From Mycobacterium sp. (lineage in GTDB: Bacteria > Actinomycetota > Actinomycetes > Mycobacteriales > Mycobacteriaceae): a stretch of DNA of 64,000 nucleotides. Below are positions 53,344 to 64,000 of this stretch, in pieces; within the stretch, counting starts at the first letter, position 1; each line of letters starts with the position of its first letter. The stretch covers positions 1 through 64,000 of the forward strand of contig NZ_JASBVP010000009.1 in the NCBI RefSeq assembly GCF_029961025.1, written 5' to 3'. Under the pieces are notes generated by a model, which saw only the letters and a program-made list of their open reading frames with translations, was not told the origin of the DNA and ran no database searches. Position numbers and translations under genes: made by a program.

Positions 53344-55392
53344 CTAGCCCAACGCGGCGAGCTGGGGCGCTTGTTCCCCTCGCGGTGCGCCGCCCGCCCG
53401 GCCGGCCGGTGGGACCGGCCCGCCAGGCACGGCGCGCGGGCGTCGGGCCCGTCGGCCCGCGGCCCGCCAGGAACCGTTGGTCAGCAGCCGCAGCCCGTTG
53501 AGAGCGACCAGCACGGTGGATCCCTCGTGACCGGCCACACCCAGCGCCAGCGGCAAGTGCCCCAGCAGGTCCCAGGCCACCAGGACGGTGATGACGGCGG
53601 CGGCGAGGGCCAGATTGGCGATCACGACTCGGCGGGCACGACGGGCCAGCGCGATGATCGTCGGGATGGTGTGCAGTTCGTCACGAACCGTCACCCCGTC
53701 GGCGGTCTGCAACGCAAGGTCCGAGCCGGCGGCACCCATCGCGATGGCGGCGGACGCCGCGGCCATGGCCGGAGCGTCGTTGACGCCGTCGCCGACGACG
53801 AGCACCCGGTGGCCCCCGGCCTGCAGCTCCCGGACCGCGTCGACCTTCTGCTCGGGCAGCAGCGCCGCCCGCACATCGCAGATGCCGGCGTGGCGGGCGA
53901 CTTGGGCCGCGGCCCGCGGATTGTCGCCGGTGAGCAGCACCGGCGGGGCGGCGGTCAAGGCCCTCAGCGCGGCGACGGCGTCGGCGGCCCCGGGGCGGAT
54001 CTGGTCGGAAAGCCCCAGCACGCCGATCGGGGCGCCGTCCGCCAGCACCACGACGGCGGTGGCGCCGTCCTCCTGGATCGTCGCCAGCTGCGGAATCGGT
54101 GCCCCCCGGTAGGTGTGCGGGCCACACAGCTCGACGACGGTGTGCCCGACGACCGCCCGGACGCCGCAGCCCGGCAGGGCGCGAAACCGCGCCGCCGGTG
54201 GAATCGCAACGCCGCGCGAGCGGGCGGCGTCCACGATTGCCCGCCCGAGCGGGTGTTCGCTGGATTGTTCCGCAGCGGCGGCCAACCGCAGCAGCCCCTC
54301 GCCGTCGACGTGATCGGGATCCAGCGATGCGATGGTGGTCAGCCGGGGAACGCCACGGGTCAGCGTCCCGGTCTTGTCCAGCGCGACGATGCTGATGCCG
54401 GCGAGGCGTTCGACGACGACGGCGGATTTGACCAGGACCCCGTGGCGTCCGGCGTTGGCGATGGCCGACAGCAGCGGCGGCATGGTAGCCAGCACCAGCG
54501 CGCAGGGGGAGGCCACGATCATGAACGTGATAGCGCGCAGCACCGCCGAGTCGAGCCGGGCGCCGCAGAGCAGCGCAACGGCGAACAGCGCGACGGTGGC
54601 CACCACCACGCCGACGGAGTAGCGCCGTTCCAGCCGCTCAATGAAAAGCTGAGTTTCGGCCTTGGTGGCCGAGGCCTGGGTCACCAGCGCGACAATGCGG
54701 GCGACAACCGTCCGCGACGGGTCGCGGGTGACCACCACCTCCAGTGCCCCGGATCCGTTCAAGGTCCCGGCGAACACCTCATCACCGGGGGTCTTTGTCA
54801 CCGGCAGGGATTCGCCGGTGATCGAGGACTGGTCGACCTCGGAGGACCCGGATAGCACGATGCCGTCCGCGGCGATTCGCTCGCCCGGGCGCACCACCAC
54901 CCGGTCACCGACCACCAGTTCGGCGGCGGCCACTCCCCTCTGGTGGCCGCCGCCGTCGATCACGACGGCCCGGTCCGGCGCCAGGTCCAGCAGACCCCTC
55001 ACCGAGTTCGCCGTCCGTCTGGTGGCGATGTCTTCGAGGGCCCCGGAGGTGGCAAAGATGACGATCAGCAGGGCCCCGTCATCGACCTGCCCGACCGCGG
55101 CCGCCGCGATAGCGGCGAGGATCATCAATAGATCCACGTCGAGGGTCTTGTGCCGCAACGCCCGCAGCCCGCTGCGCGCGGGCTCCCAGCCCCCGGTGAG
55201 GTAGCAGCCCAGATACAGTGCCCACCACACGACGGGGGGCGCCCCGCAGAACTGGGCCCCCAGCCCCGGCACGAACAGTGCCAGCGCGCCCAGCGCCCAC
55301 CACACCGAGCCCACCGGGGGCTGCGCCCCGCGCCCACCGGCGGCCCGCCGCGTGCCGTTTCGGACCGTTTCCCCGACAGCGGTCACGCTCAT
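53344..55392 (-). CDS. ctpD: CtpD, P1B-4-type metal-transporting ATPase
   Basis: 682 residues. TGES (192-195) actuator loop, SPC at 295-297 in the ion-binding helix (the P1B-4 signature, in place of CPC), phosphorylated Asp339 in DKTGT, HP motif in SSEHPLGRAI, TGDNPRAA, GDGVNDAP hinge, and HEGST near the end as the second metal-binding element. There is no N-terminal metal-binding domain. CtpD of M. tuberculosis exports Fe2+/Co2+ and protects from redox and metal stress. ATG 55392 (MSVTAVGETVRN) has GAGGAGGG six bases upstream. It is divergent from an NmtR-like ArsR gene and coupled to thioredoxin downstream. Confidence 0.93.
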   Translation of the reverse strand: MSVTAVGETVRNGTRRAAGGRGAQPPVGSVWWALGALALFVPGLGAQFCGAPPVVWWALYLGCYLTGGWEPARSGLRALRHKTLDVDLLMILAAIAAAAVGQVDDGALLIVIFATSGALEDIATRRTANSVRGLLDLAPDRAVVIDGGGHQRGVAAAELVVGDRVVVRPGERIAADGIVLSGSSEVDQSSITGESLPVTKTPGDEVFAGTLNGSGALEVVVTRDPSRTVVARIVALVTQASATKAETQLFIERLERRYSVGVVVATVALFAVALLCGARLDSAVLRAITFMIVASPCALVLATMPPLLSAIANAGRHGVLVKSAVVVERLAGISIVALDKTGTLTRGVPRLTTIASLDPDHVDGEGLLRLAAAAEQSSEHPLGRAIVDAARSRGVAIPPAARFRALPGCGVRAVVGHTVVELCGPHTYRGAPIPQLATIQEDGATAVVVLADGAPIGVLGLSDQIRPGAADAVAALRALTAAPPVLLTGDNPRAAAQVARHAGICDVRAALLPEQKVDAVRELQAGGHRVLVVGDGVNDAPAMAAASAAIAMGAAGSDLALQTADGVTVRDELHTIPTIIALARRARRVVIANLALAAAVITVLVAWDLLGHLPLALGVAGHEGSTVLVALNGLRLLTNGSWRAAGRRARRPRAVPGGPVPPAGRAGGAPRGEQAPQLAALG

Positions 55393-55434
55393 CCAACGCC
55401 CTCCTCGGGATCGCCCGCACTGATGGCAGTATAA

Positions 55435-55460
55435 ATGTATACATGTAAAGGTCAACATGT
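55435..55460. promoter_or_regulatory. Candidate metal-sensor operator between ctpD and the ArsR gene
   Basis: The perfect palindrome ATGTATACAT (55435-55444) overlaps a pair of ACATGT hexamers at 55441-55446 and 55455-55460. AT-rich inverted repeats of this sort are the usual targets of ArsR/SmtB repressors (SmtB, NmtR). It lies 43 bases upstream of ctpD's ATG and just before the ArsR-type GTG at 55498, and might control both. Location and sequence are visible; binding is inferred. Confidence 0.55.
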
Positions 55461-55497
55461 TTTCTCGCTATCGGGTGTGGTGTGGTTGAATTTGAAG

Positions 55498-55923
55498 GTG
55501 GGTTATGACGCGGGATATGAGCGGGAGGGCCGCACCGAGCCGCTGCTGACGGATCCCGTGGCCGTCGGCAAGGTCGCCGAAACCCTGCAGGCGCTGGCCT
55601 CCCCGAGCCGGCTGCGCATCCTCACCCGGCTGCGGCAATCGCCGTGCTCGGTGACCGAGCTGGCGGCCGCGGTCGGGATGGAGCAGCCCGCGGTCTCCCA
55701 TCAGCTGCGGCTGCTGCGCAACCTGGGCTTGGTGGCCGGCGATCGCAGCGGGCGCAACATCGTCTACCGGCTCTACGACAACCACGTCGCCGCGCTGCTC
55801 GACGAGGCGGTCTATCACAGCGAGCACCTGCGCCTGGGCGTCAGCGACACGTTCCCCCATCCCCTTCCCCCGGCCGCGCGGGGACATCCCGGCCACCACC
55901 GGGGGCAATCCGCGCGCCGCTGA
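55498..55923 (+). CDS. ArsR/SmtB-family metal sensor, NmtR-like
   Basis: About 141 residues: winged HTH with QALASPSRLRILTRLRQS and AVGMEQPAVSHQLRLLRNLG, then NIVYRLYDNHVAALLDEAVY. It is very close to NmtR of M. tuberculosis, the Ni/Co sensor. NmtR's alpha-5 ligands (Asp91, His93, His104, His107) correspond to Asp94, His96, His107 and His110 here, all present; NmtR's His109 becomes Arg112, and the N terminus is Gly2-Tyr3 instead of Gly2-His3. The tail (GHPGHHRG) adds new histidines. GTG 55498 is chosen from the NmtR-like N terminus; in-frame earlier starts back to ATG 55435 are possible. It should repress the divergent ctpD until metal binds. Confidence 0.82.
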   Translation: MGYDAGYEREGRTEPLLTDPVAVGKVAETLQALASPSRLRILTRLRQSPCSVTELAAAVGMEQPAVSHQLRLLRNLGLVAGDRSGRNIVYRLYDNHVAALLDEAVYHSEHLRLGVSDTFPHPLPPAARGHPGHHRGQSARR

Positions 55924-56231
55924 TCGCGCCGGCGCTGCCGGCCGGATTTTCCGCGCCGATCATCGCGCCGATCATCCGCTGATCATCTCGTCGTCTCTCG
56001 ACGCCGAACGGTCGCCAAAAACAGTCATACCGGCGGTAATTCAGCGCACTAGCTGCTGTCGTCGGGTCAGCGCACGTTACGGTTCCGTCACCGTAGGTTA
56101 CGGTTGCGTATCTTATTGCGGGTAGTGCACACTGCGGGGGAGTTTTGTGGGCGCTTTGGCGGGGTGTTTGCGGGGTGTTTGCGGGGTGATTGTGCGGGGT
56201 GATTGTGCGAGGAAACGGGGAAGGAAAACCG
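55924..56231. promoter_or_regulatory. Intergenic region with operator-like and tandem repeats upstream of fadE15
   Basis: 308 bases without a gene. GTTACGGTT occurs at 56076-56084 and 56097-56105, and TACGGT(N6)ACCGTA forms an inverted repeat (56078-56095), a likely repressor-binding site. At 56161-56208 the sequence GGGGTGTTTGC occurs twice in tandem, then GGGGTGATTGTGC twice, a short G/T-rich repeat array just before the ribosome site GGGGAAGGA. 55924-55995 is hairpin-rich (GCGCCGATCATCGCGCCGAT) and may terminate the ArsR gene. Confidence 0.6.
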
Positions 56232-58076
56232 GTGGGGCATTACATCTCTAACGTGCGCGATCTACAGTTCAACCTCTTCGAGGTCCTCGACATCGGCAGG
56301 GTCCTGGGTTCGGGCCGCTACGGCGATCTGGATGTTCCCACGGTGCACGCCATGCTCTGCGACGCCGCCCGTTTCGCCGAGGGCCCGGTCGCCGAGTCGT
56401 TCGCCGACGCCGATCGCCGGCCACCGACCTTCGACGCGGATCGGAACGCCATCGACGTGCCGTCCGAATTGGCCAAGACGGTGCAGGCCGTCAAGGATGC
56501 CGGGTGGTGGCGCATCGGCCTGGCCGAGGAGATCGGCGGTGTTGCCGCTCCGGCGCCGCTGACCTGGGCGATCAACGAAATGCTGTACTGCGCCAATCCT
56601 TCTGCGGCATTCTTCTACAGCCTGGGCCCGGCGATGGCCAATGCCCTCTACCGGGAGGGCACCGAGCAGCAGAAGCGCTGGGCGGCAATGGGACTGGAAC
56701 GCGGCTGGTCGGCCACCATGGTGCTGACCGAGGCCGATGCGGGCTCTGACGTCGGGGCGGGTCGGACCAAGGCCATCGCCCAGCCGGACGGGACCTGGCA
56801 CATCGAGGGGGTTAAACGGTTTATCTCCGGCGGTGACGTGGGCGACACCGCGGAGAACATCTTCCATCTCGTGCTCGCCCGCCCGGAAGGCGCCGGCCCG
56901 GGCACCAAGGGTTTAAGCCTGTTCTATGTGCCTAAATACCTGTTCGACCCGGAAACACTCGAACTTCGGTCCCGCAACGGGGTGTTCGCCACCGCCCTGG
57001 AGCGCAAGATGGGCCTGAAGGCCTCGCCGACCTGTGAATTGACGTTTGGCACCAACGGATTACCCGCCGTCGGCTACCTGGTCGGGGACGTACACCGGGG
57101 TATCGCGCAGATGTTCACCGTGATCACCCACGCTCGGATGACCATCGGCGTCAAGGCCGCCGGCACGCTGTCCAGTGGATACCTCAACGCTCTGGCCTAC
57201 GCCAAACACCGCGTTCAGGGCGCGGATCTGACGCGGATGGCCGACAAGACCGCGCCGCGAATCACGATCATCCACCATCCGGATGTGCGCCGCAGCCTGA
57301 TGACGCAGAAGGCCTACGCCGAGGGCTTGCGAGCGCTCTATATGTATGCCGCTGCCCACCAGGACTGCGATGTCGCGCAACATGTTTCGGGTGCAGACCA
57401 GGACATGGCGCATCGGGTCGCCGACCTTTTGCTGCCGGTGGTCAAAGGGGCGGGCTCCGAACGGGCCTACGAGATCCTGGCCGAATCGCTGCAGACGCTG
57501 GGCGGGTCGGGCTATTTGTCCGACTACCCCATCGAGCAGTACCTTCGTGATTCCAGGATCGACTCGCTCTATGAGGGCACCACCGCCATCCAGGCGCTGG
57601 ATTTTTTCTTCCGGAAAATCGTGCGCGACCGCGGCGCGGCCCTCGATCACCTGGTGTCGCAGATCAGGCGCACCATCGAGACCTGCGATCACACGTTACG
57701 GCCAACCGCTGAGCTGCTTCGCACCGCGCTGGAGGACGTGACGGCGATGACCGCCAGCCTGACCGGATACCTCCTGGGCGCCACGCAACAACCCACGGAG
57801 ATCTACAAAGTCGGGCTCGCATCGGTGCGATTCCTGCTCGCCGTCGGCGACTTGCTCATCGGCTGGCGGCTGCTGGCGGCGGCGGACATCGCGCACGCCG
57901 CCTTGGCCGACGGGGCCACGAAAGACCGGCCGGCGACCGACGCGGCGTTCTACCGGGGCAAAATCGCCACCGCGGGGTTCTTCGCCAAGAACATGCTGCC
58001 GAACCTGAGCGCGTTGCGCCGCATCATCGACTCGCTCGACGACGAGATCATGTTTCTTCCCGAGGCGGTCTTCTAA
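56232..58076 (+). CDS. fadE15: Acyl-CoA dehydrogenase FadE15 (FadE5-like)
   Basis: 614 residues, the size of Rv1467c. Flavin/substrate segments [19 protein letters not shown] and [20 protein letters not shown] (FAD-binding beta domain), and [20 protein letters not shown] and ESLYEGTT-like [15 protein letters not shown] (acyl-CoA dehydrogenase C-terminal domain, with the catalytic Glu region). It introduces the 2,3 double bond in fatty acyl-CoA. The extra C-terminal ~130 residues are the FadE5-type domain. The GTG at 56232 ([20 protein letters not shown]) is preceded by GGGGAAGGA; the frame is open from 56190. M. tuberculosis has PE_PGRS29 between this gene and ctpD; here the ArsR gene is in that gap. 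Confidence 0.9.
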   Translation: MGHYISNVRDLQFNLFEVLDIGRVLGSGRYGDLDVPTVHAMLCDAARFAEGPVAESFADADRRPPTFDADRNAIDVPSELAKTVQAVKDAGWWRIGLAEEIGGVAAPAPLTWAINEMLYCANPSAAFFYSLGPAMANALYREGTEQQKRWAAMGLERGWSATMVLTEADAGSDVGAGRTKAIAQPDGTWHIEGVKRFISGGDVGDTAENIFHLVLARPEGAGPGTKGLSLFYVPKYLFDPETLELRSRNGVFATALERKMGLKASPTCELTFGTNGLPAVGYLVGDVHRGIAQMFTVITHARMTIGVKAAGTLSSGYLNALAYAKHRVQGADLTRMADKTAPRITIIHHPDVRRSLMTQKAYAEGLRALYMYAAAHQDCDVAQHVSGADQDMAHRVADLLLPVVKGAGSERAYEILAESLQTLGGSGYLSDYPIEQYLRDSRIDSLYEGTTAIQALDFFFRKIVRDRGAALDHLVSQIRRTIETCDHTLRPTAELLRTALEDVTAMTASLTGYLLGATQQPTEIYKVGLASVRFLLAVGDLLIGWRLLAAADIAHAALADGATKDRPATDAAFYRGKIATAGFFAKNMLPNLSALRRIIDSLDDEIMFLPEAVF

Positions 58077-58206
58077 GCCTCCGGTGGGCTCGTCCCCGGC
58101 GCGGTGCCCGGCCTGCGAAGCCACGCCGGACGGCATAACAGCCCGCGCGCCGCCGCGGGCGGGCACAATGAGCGGTGCCGGGCCTCGCCGGCGGCGGGAG
58201 AGCATC

Positions 58207-58956
58207 GTGTCGAAAACCCCAGGTCGCCCCGGACGGACGCGGTTGGCGCGCCTCATGCTCACCGGCGCCACCGCGGTGTTTCTCGGCGGCTGCGGCGCGC
58301 CGACCGATCACCCGCTAACAACACCGCCCGCTCCGGCGGCCCCGACGCGTCTCCCGCCGGGGCCGCTACCCGCCCCGGGGGCCCCGGGCACCGACCGCGT
58401 CGAGGGCGTGATCAGGGCGGTGTCGGATGACACGATCCGGCTCACGCAGCGGGATCGAAGCGCGGCCGTGGTGGCGTTCACGTCATCGACACGCATCGTC
58501 GAGACCACCCCCGCCCGGCTGACCGACGTCACCGTCGGCAGCTGCGTCGACGTGACTCCCGCCGCCAACGGCGCACCCGCCGGGGCCGCGATCACCGCGC
58601 AATTTGTGATGATCGGCGCTCCCGTCGGCGGCACCTGCCCGGGACCACCGACGGCGGCTGCGAGCGCCGAGAAACCGGGCCTCAGCGGCACCGTCGCCGC
58701 CGTCTCGGGCACCACCATCACCGTCGCCCACGCCGAGGCGGGCGGCAGGAACACGCAGACCGCCGTAACCGTCACCACCGCCACCGGCTACGCCAGGCAG
58801 GCACCCGCCACCGCGCAGGCGATCGTCGCGGGGAAATGCCTGGCGGCGCAGGGAACCACCGGCGGAGGTGTGCTGCACGCCATGAGCATCGACCTGCGCC
58901 CGTGCCCGCCACTGGGCGGGCACCGCCATCACGCCCCCCACTTTCGGCGCGGCTAG
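58207..58956 (+). CDS. Secreted lipoprotein with two DUF5666/OB-like domains
   Basis: 249 residues. Signal peptide (MSKTPGRPGRTRLARLMLTG) ends in the lipobox LGGC with Cys29 as the lipidated residue. After a proline-rich linker there are two similar domains of about 75 residues: GVIRAVSDDTIRLTQ ... FTSSTRIVETT, and GTVAAVSGTTITVAH ... TTATGYARQ. These match DUF5666, an OB-fold-like domain that probably binds carbohydrate or small ligands. The C terminus is His/Arg-rich (GGHRHHAPHFRRG), so metal binding is possible. It follows fadE15 by 130 bases with GGGAGAG before the GTG. Convergent with the suf operon. Function unknown. Confidence 0.75.
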   Translation: MSKTPGRPGRTRLARLMLTGATAVFLGGCGAPTDHPLTTPPAPAAPTRLPPGPLPAPGAPGTDRVEGVIRAVSDDTIRLTQRDRSAAVVAFTSSTRIVETTPARLTDVTVGSCVDVTPAANGAPAGAAITAQFVMIGAPVGGTCPGPPTAAASAEKPGLSGTVAAVSGTTITVAHAEAGGRNTQTAVTVTTATGYARQAPATAQAIVAGKCLAAQGTTGGGVLHAMSIDLRPCPPLGGHRHHAPHFRRG

Positions 58957-58979
58957 CGCCGGCCGCGCACCGGCGCCAA

Positions 58980-59321
58980 TCAGACGGTAAAGCCCAGCGC
59001 GCGCAGCTGCTCACGACCATCGTCGGTGATCTTGTCCGGGCCCCACGGCGGGTCCCACACCCAGTTGATACGCACCTCGTCCACCAATCCGCTGCCGATC
59101 AGCGCGCTTCGCGACTGATCCTCGATGATGTCGGTCAGCGGGCAGGCCGGCGACGTCAGTGTCATGGCGATCAGCGCCACCGTCCCGTCCTGGTCCTCCT
59201 GCACGTCGATGCCGTAAACCAGCCCCAGGTCGACGACGTTGATGCCCAGCTCCGGGTCGACGACATCGCGCATCGCCTCCTCGACGTCGGCGAGCAACTC
59301 GTCATCGGTGGTTTGGCTCAT
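58980..59321 (-). CDS. SufT/MIP18-type (DUF59) Fe-S assembly factor, Rv1466 type
   Basis: 113 residues. The DUF59 core is present: EAMRDVVDPELGINVVDLGL and SPACPLTDIIEDQSR with the conserved cysteine, and RINWVWDPPWGPDKITDDG. It helps deliver Fe-S clusters or mature SufBC2D products. It overlaps the 3' end of sufU by about 20 bases, as last gene of the suf operon. Length and start (MSQTTDDELLADVEEAMRDV) agree with Rv1466. Confidence 0.92.
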   Translation of the reverse strand: MSQTTDDELLADVEEAMRDVVDPELGINVVDLGLVYGIDVQEDQDGTVALIAMTLTSPACPLTDIIEDQSRSALIGSGLVDEVRINWVWDPPWGPDKITDDGREQLRALGFTV

Positions 59322-59778
59322 CGGCTACCTCCTCGAAATCTTGAGTGGCCCGCGCCAGCGCGTCTTTGAACGCCATCCAGCCCAGCAGCGCGCATTTCAC
59401 CCGCGCGGGGTATTTCGCCACCCCGGCGAACGCCACCCCGTCGCCCAGAATGTCCTCGTCGCCCGCCACGGTTCCGCGCGAGCACACCATTTCGGTGAAC
59501 GCCTGCAGGATCTTTCGCGCCTGGCCCACGCTCTGCCCGATCACCTGTTCGGTGAGCACCGAGGTCGACGCCTGGCTGATCGAACACCCCTGCCCCTCAT
59601 AGGAGACATCCGTCACGCGGTCCCGGTCCTCGGACAGGGTGACCCGCAGCGTGATCTCATCGCCACAGACCGGGTTGACGTGGTGCACCTGCGCGGCGAA
59701 CGGCTCGCGCAGCCCGCGATGTTGCGGGTGCTTGTAGTGGTCGAGGATCACGTCCTGATAGATCTGCTGCAGGCGCAT
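59302..59778 (-). CDS. sufU: SufU, zinc sulfurtransferase partner of SufS
   Basis: 158 residues. Cys38 and Asp40 (NPVCGD), Cys65 (EGQGCSISQAS) and Cys129 (ARVKCALLGW) are the zinc ligands and sulfur-accepting residues of SufU. The GCSISQASTS loop is typical of SufU rather than IscU. It accepts persulfide from SufS and passes it to SufB. ATG 59778 (MRLQQIYQDVILDHYKHP) is seven bases after the sufS stop, so co-translation is likely; the open frame runs further but overlaps sufS. Confidence 0.95.
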   Translation of the reverse strand: MRLQQIYQDVILDHYKHPQHRGLREPFAAQVHHVNPVCGDEITLRVTLSEDRDRVTDVSYEGQGCSISQASTSVLTEQVIGQSVGQARKILQAFTEMVCSRGTVAGDEDILGDGVAFAGVAKYPARVKCALLGWMAFKDALARATQDFEEVADEPNHR

Positions 59779-59785
59779 CGCCGCA

Positions 59786-61811
<2,026 letters not shown>

Positions 61812-61815
<4 letters not shown>

Positions 61816-63029
61816 GGGGCTGCCGTTCTTTCGCTAATGGCCAGTTCGTGTTCGATGGCGGCGCTCAGCCGCTCCCGCACGCTGAGTACCGCGATCTTGG
61901 AGATCACCTCACCGAAGAAGCCGCGCACCACCAGCCGGCGGGCCTGCTCCTCGGGAATGCCACGGGAGCGCAGGTAGAACAGTTGCTCGTCGTCGAACCG
62001 TCCGGTGGCACTGGCGTGTCCGGCACCGGCGATCTCCCCGGTCTCGATCTCCAGGTTGGGCACCGAGTCCGCGCGCGCACCGTCGGTGAGCACCAGGTTC
62101 CGGTTGGTCTCGAAGGTGTCGGTGCCGGTGGCCGCCGGGCGGATCAGCACGTCACCCACCCACACGGTGTGCGCGTCGGGCCGCTTGAATGTCGGATCTC
62201 CTTGCAGCGCGCCCTTGTACAGTACGTTCGATTTGCAGTCGGGCTGCGCGTGGTCGATCAGCAAACGCGACTCGAGGTGCTGGCCGGCGTCGGCGAAGTA
62301 CAGGCCGAGCAGTTCGGCGTCGCCGCCGGGGCCGTCGAAGCGCACCCGCCCGGTCAACCGCACCAGATCGCCGCCGAGCAGGACGGCGACATGGCGCAAC
62401 ACCGCGTCCCTGCCCAACGCGGCGTGATGCATGCTCACCTGCACGGCGTCGTCGGCCCAGTCGGCGATCCACACCACGGTCAGCCGGGCGGCGTCGGCCA
62501 CGACGAATTCGACGTTGTCGGCGTAGGTTCCGCTGCCCCGCAGGTCGATCACCACGACCGCGTCGGCCAATTCCTCGACCCGCACCTGCAGGTGCCCGTA
62601 GCCGGTCGCGCCCGCACCGGGTCCGGTGAGGGCGACCTCGATCGGCTCGGCGATGCGCGTATTGCGCCCGACGGTGACGATCGTCGCCGAGTCGAACGAC
62701 GAAAACGCCTGGGCTGCAACACGATCAGCGGGAACACCGCCCTGGCCCAGCCGGGTGTCGCCGCGGTGCACAGTCTCCACCCGCACCCCGGGCCGTTCGC
62801 CGACGGCGATCCGCGCGCATCCGGTGGCCTTCCCGTGCGAGCCGGCCGAGCCGTCGTGCAGGCCGCGTAACCGCCGCAGCGGGGTGAACCGCCAGGTCTC
62901 GTCGCGGCCACCGGGAACCTCGAAGGCGTCGACGTCGAACGAGCAGAACTGCTCCGCCTTGTTCGCTACGGTAAGCGAAGACCCCGCCGGTGATTTTTCT
63001 GTGGGCTCGGCCAGGTTCGGGGCGGTCAT
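61812..63029 (-). CDS. sufD: SufD, scaffold subunit of the Fe-S assembly complex
   Basis: 405 residues. The beta-helix core has the repeated [20 protein letters not shown] region with the conserved His, followed by [40 protein letters not shown] and [20 protein letters not shown], all SufB/SufD-family signatures. It pairs with SufB. N-terminal 60 residues are variable ([14 protein letters not shown]). Overlaps sufB and sufC by four bases. Rv1462 orthologue. Confidence 0.96.
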
Positions 63030-64000
63030 CCGACCGCGCCCTCCATCTGCAGCTCGATCAGCCGGTTGAGCTCCAGGGCGTACTCCATGGGCAGCTCTTT
63101 GGCGATCGGCTCGACGAAGCCGCGCACGATCATCGCCATCGCTTCCTCCTCGGTCAGCCCGCGGCTCATCAGGTAAAACAGCTGGTTCTCGCTGACCTTG
63201 GAGACGGTGGCCTCATGGCCCATGGTGACGTCGTCCTCACGGATGTCGACATACGGGTAGGTGTCGCTGCGGCTAACCGTATCAACCAGCAGCGCATCGC
63301 ATTTCACGCTTGAGCGGGAGCCGTGCGCACCCTTGTTCACCTGGACCAGGCCGCGGTAGGAGGTGCGCCCGCCGCCGCGGGCCACCGACTTGGAGACGAT
63401 GGTGCTCGAGGTGTTGGGCGCCAAATGCAGCATCTTGGCCCCGGCGTCCTGGTGCTGGCCCTCGCCGGCGAACGCCACCGAGAGCACCTCGCCCCTGGCG
63501 TGCTCGCCGGTCATCCACACCGCCGGGTATTTCATGGTGACCTTGGAGCCGATGTTGCCGTCGATCCACTCCATGGTGGCGCCCTCTTCGGCGCGCGCGC
63601 GCTTGGTCACCAGGTTGTAGACGTTGGTCGACCAGTTTTGGATGGTGGTGTAGCGGCACCGGCCGTGCGGCTTGACGATGATCTCCACCACCGCCGAGTG
63701 CAGCGAGTCCGACTTGTAGATGGGCGCGGTGCAGCCCTCCACATAGTGGACGTATGCGTCCTCGTCGACGATGATCAGGGTGCGCTCGAACTGGCCCATG
63801 TTCTCGGTGTTGATCCGGAAGTAGGCCTGCAGCGGAATGTCGACATGCACGCCCGGCGGGACGTAGATGAAGCTGCCGCCGGACCACACCGCGGTGTTCA
63901 GGGCGGAGAACTTGTTGTCCCCGGCCGGGATCACGGTGCCGAAGTACTGCTTGAAGATGTCCTCGTGCTCCCGCAGCCCGGTGTCGGTGTCCAGGAAGAT
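63026..64000 (-). CDS. sufB: SufB, Fe-S scaffold subunit, C-terminal 324 residues (N terminus beyond the window)
   Basis: The frame is open to the window edge; the visible part starts [20 protein letters not shown]. The beta-helix has [20 protein letters not shown] (conserved Cys), [40 protein letters not shown], and the C-terminal helix ends [11 protein letters not shown]. Clusters form at the SufB-SufD interface. In M. tuberculosis and many other mycobacteria SufB carries an intein; the visible two-thirds is uninterrupted, including the YVEGC site, so no intein exists in this part. About 150 residues and the upstream sufR regulator, if present, lie outside. Confidence 0.95.
   Translation of the reverse strand: MFLDTDTGLREHEDIFKQYFGTVIPAGDNKFSALNTAVWSGGSFIYVPPGVHVDIPLQAYFRINTENMGQFERTLIIVDEDAYVHYVEGCTAPIYKSDSLHSAVVEIIVKPHGRCRYTTIQNWSTNVYNLVTKRARAEEGATMEWIDGNIGSKVTMKYPAVWMTGEHARGEVLSVAFAGEGQHQDAGAKMLHLAPNTSSTIVSKSVARGGGRTSYRGLVQVNKGAHGSRSSVKCDALLVDTVSRSDTYPYVDIREDDVTMGHEATVSKVSENQLFYLMSRGLTEEEAMAMIVRGFVEPIAKELPMEYALELNRLIELQMEGAVG

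Noticed and set aside
63026..64000. SufB intein, as found in M. tuberculosis
   Set aside because: The visible SufB reading frame is continuous across [14 protein letters not shown] and all later signatures. An insertion in the unseen N-terminal part cannot be excluded.

Overview
The window is high-GC chromosomal DNA from a Mycobacterium, most likely a slow grower. The right-hand 36 kb follows, gene for gene and in reverse orientation, the M. tuberculosis block that runs from sufB to lipL (Rv1461-Rv1497): suf operon, fadE15, ctpD, ABC-F protein, acn, ripA/ripB, moxR1, fabG1-inhA-hemZ, the NfeD/SPFH pair, mutAB, meaB and lipL. This assignment rests on recognising the proteins from memory; no database search was possible.

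Layout. (1) 1-12.2 kb is an accessory region. It holds the end of a glycosyltransferase, an MFS drug-type transporter, an IS3 remnant, a sulfite-oxidase-like gene coupled to a decayed MBL/rhodanese gene, and a type VII secretion cassette (EspC-like partner, large WXG100-type protein with a single-base frameshift, polytopic membrane protein, and a fossil of a second copy). It continues with a broken 13E12-type HNH gene, a 96-bp palindrome, a VapBC module and an HxxxDG acyltransferase. (2) 12.2-27.5 kb is a lipid assembly and export block: mmpS, two tandem mmpL genes, a hemophore-like secreted protein, and a fatty acyl-AMP ligase divergent from a 2113-residue Mas/Pks5-type polyketide synthase. 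(3) 27.5-64 kb is the conserved core block.

How the genes fit together. The FAAL probably activates a fatty acid that the reducing PKS extends. The HxxxDG acyltransferase could attach the product to a carrier molecule, and the MmpS/MmpL set could move it across the membrane. The glycosyltransferase at the left edge suggests a glycolipid product of the glycopeptidolipid or lipooligosaccharide kind, but no NRPS is visible and the product is unknown. In the core block, mutAB-meaB handles methylmalonyl-CoA, a precursor relevant to methyl-branched lipids; fabG1-inhA serve FAS-II; ripA/ripB cut peptidoglycan; sufBCDSU-sufT build Fe-S clusters; acn is preceded by a thiol-independent membrane protein gene and followed by its likely TetR regulator.

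Most unusual points: the candidate pore-forming T7SS effector/immunity cassette with a fossil duplicate; the malonyl-type acyltransferase signature in a Mas-type PKS; an NmtR-like metal sensor beside ctpD; a perfect tandem operator overlapping the vapB start codon; the 96-bp palindrome; and a repeat-expanded N terminus of FabG1. No rRNA, tRNA or CRISPR array was seen.
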